A stretch of DNA of 64,000 nucleotides from a virus: IMG/VR virus record IMGVR_UViG_3300026484_000157, positions 1-64,000 of that record, one strand, 5' to 3'. The first letter of the stretch is position 1; the number at the start of each line of letters is the position of its first letter. This document shows positions 62,768 to 64,000 of the stretch, one piece after another. Below the pieces are notes generated by a model, which was not told the origin of the DNA, searched no databases, and saw nothing but the letters and a program-made list of their open reading frames with translations. Position numbers and translations under genes: made by a program.

Positions 62768-64000
62768 ACTAGATGAATCAATAAGGTCAAGAATTAACAG
62801 AAGTTTGTTATCTTATCTAATATTAGTCATAACAAGTTATAACCTATTTACTTATTTTGTCACAACCAATTATGTGGATCAACAAAACCAACTAGTAACT
62901 GAAATAACTAAAGAGATGAACGATTTTGATCCTGAGGTTGTATGTAACATAACTGGGTGTGACTCAATAACAATATATACAAATACTAATAAAGAAATCA
63001 CATATAGAAGTATTAATGGCTCTTTAGAAAAGATAAACTATGAAGAGTTACCAAGTCACATAAGCATAGGATCACTACAAATATTCACTGATTTATCTTT
63101 GGGATTTAGCACTAAATATAATACGAATATTCGGATACCTCTTCCATCATTCTTAATAATATTATCTATCTCATATGTGGTATTCATAATTTTATCAGTA
63201 TCATTATTTAGAATGTTCCTTAATAATATTGCAGTCGAATCTAAATGGGCTGATATTATGAATTTTGCAGGTAAAGAAGCTCAATTATCAAACAAAAACA
63301 TGACCCTATTAACTGAGGATATACATCATGAGATGAAGACTCCACTAGCAATAATAGTAAACAAGGTTGACTATCTACGAGAATTCATATATGATCTTCA
63401 AAGAATTGTTAACAGTTCAACTGCAGATAGGGGATACCAACGGAAGTTAGACTTAAAAATTATGGGATGTAAGATGGAATGTGCATCTTGTTTGGCTTTT
63501 AAAAAAGGAACTGGATGCACGAGTTTAAACAAGAATGCTAAAATTGAAGAGGCTTTTGAATTAATCGACTTTTATACTAACTCAATATATAACATATTAG
63601 AGAGAATGAAAAACTTCAAGAATATTAAATATTCAAATGGTAACAAAACATTATATGACATTGTAAATGCATCGGTATCGACAATGAAGTTACATCATAA
63701 AGGATTATTTGAATATTTAATTGATGACAATCTAAAAAACCTAAAATTAGACCATGATGGGCTAAAAAATGAAGATCTACTGAATCTATTTCTTAATCAC
63801 ATAAAGAACTCACTTGAAGCTAACTCTACTTTCATATCAATAAACACAATCCAATATAAAGACAGATTTATTTACATTGATATTGTTGACAATGGAAATG
63901 GGATACCTAATGAAGCCTTAAACCAAGTATACGATCCTAATTTTTCAACTAAATCAGGTAATGGTGATGTAAGAGGTATTGGAATGTACCTAGCAAAATC
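62754..64000 (+). CDS. Sensor histidine kinase (cut off by the window end)
   Basis: At least 415 residues from ATG 62754. TM1 about 17-38, a periplasmic region of about 90 residues with VVCNITGCDS, TM2 about 132-156 (LPSFLIILSISYVVFIILSV), then the phosphoacceptor DIHHEMKTPLAII (H192 likely). Between the two DHp helices is a Cys cluster C239-x3-C243-x2-C246-x8-C255. ATP-binding boxes follow: NHIKNSLEAN (about 348), DIVDNGNGIP and DVRGIGMYLAKS. Everything needed for kinase activity is present. The stop lies past 64000. Strikingly, a phage carries it directly behind a receiver gene. Confidence 0.88.
   Translation, partial: MKAIKLDESIRSRINRSLLSYLILVITSYNLFTYFVTTNYVDQQNQLVTEITKEMNDFDPEVVCNITGCDSITIYTNTNKEITYRSINGSLEKINYEELPSHISIGSLQIFTDLSLGFSTKYNTNIRIPLPSFLIILSISYVVFIILSVSLFRMFLNNIAVESKWADIMNFAGKEAQLSNKNMTLLTEDIHHEMKTPLAIIVNKVDYLREFIYDLQRIVNSSTADRGYQRKLDLKIMGCKMECASCLAFKKGTGCTSLNKNAKIEEAFELIDFYTNSIYNILERMKNFKNIKYSNGNKTLYDIVNASVSTMKLHHKGLFEYLIDDNLKNLKLDHDGLKNEDLLNLFLNHIKNSLEANSTFISINTIQYKDRFIYIDIVDNGNGIPNEALNQVYDPNFSTKSGNGDVRGIGMYLAK

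Noticed and set aside
1-64000. tRNA genes, CRISPR arrays, integrase or transposase
   Set aside because: None of the gaps is long enough or shows cloverleaf arms, regular spacers or DDE/tyrosine-recombinase motifs.

Overview
The window is a stretch of one AT-rich, tailed-phage genome with a contractile tail (myovirus morphotype, broadly T4-like in its baseplate). Every supported gene is on the + strand, tightly packed and often overlapping by 1 to 4 bases, usually behind an AAGGA/AGGAG ribosome binding site. I found no tRNA, integrase, transposon or CRISPR array. Low G+C, AGA-rich arginine codons, two lipoproteins and a spanin-like pair point to an AT-rich Gram-negative host. A Campylobacterota-type host is possible but unproven.

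Layout. 1-7 kb: end of an unknown gene, a DnaX-type clamp loader ATPase, a SAM methyltransferase with a zinc ribbon, a sigma-region-4-like DNA-binding protein, and unknowns. 6.2-11.3 kb: a GNAT-like/2H-phosphoesterase fusion resembling anti-CBASS Acb1, then large terminase, portal and prohead protease. 11.3-20 kb: nucleotide and replication genes sit inside the head module. These are class Ia ribonucleotide reductase NrdA/NrdB, a thermonuclease-like protein, a dCMP deaminase, a DUF488 protein, a truncated family A DNA polymerase and a Pif1/Dda-type helicase. 20-25 kb: acidic-repeat scaffold candidate, decoration protein, major capsid protein, a strong terminator, then connector-type genes including a SWIM zinc protein. 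25-33 kb: tail sheath, tube, an EF-hand protein, a second tube-like protein, a tail assembly chaperone with an overlapping +1 frame, and the tape measure. 33-50 kb: baseplate (gp53-like, hub, spike, PAAR tip, gp25-like, gp6-like, wedge and peripheral proteins). 50-60.6 kb: fibres and adhesins, a lipoprotein, a permuted NlpC/P60-like protein, a LamG-like adhesin and an M15 endolysin. 60.6-64 kb: holin candidate, spanin-like pair, a membrane protein, then a response-regulator receiver and a sensor histidine kinase that runs off the window end.

The most unusual feature is the last block: a complete-looking two-component pair (receiver at 62033, membrane histidine kinase at 62754) that overlaps genewise with the lysis cassette. 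The kinase carries a four-cysteine cluster between the two helices of its phosphoacceptor domain. Also notable are the Acb1-like fusion, the truncated PolA fragment, and three hairpins whose 3' arm contains the ribosome binding site of the next gene (before 15240, 20130 and 52717).

All calls rest on reading motifs and gene order by eye. No database search or structure prediction was run.
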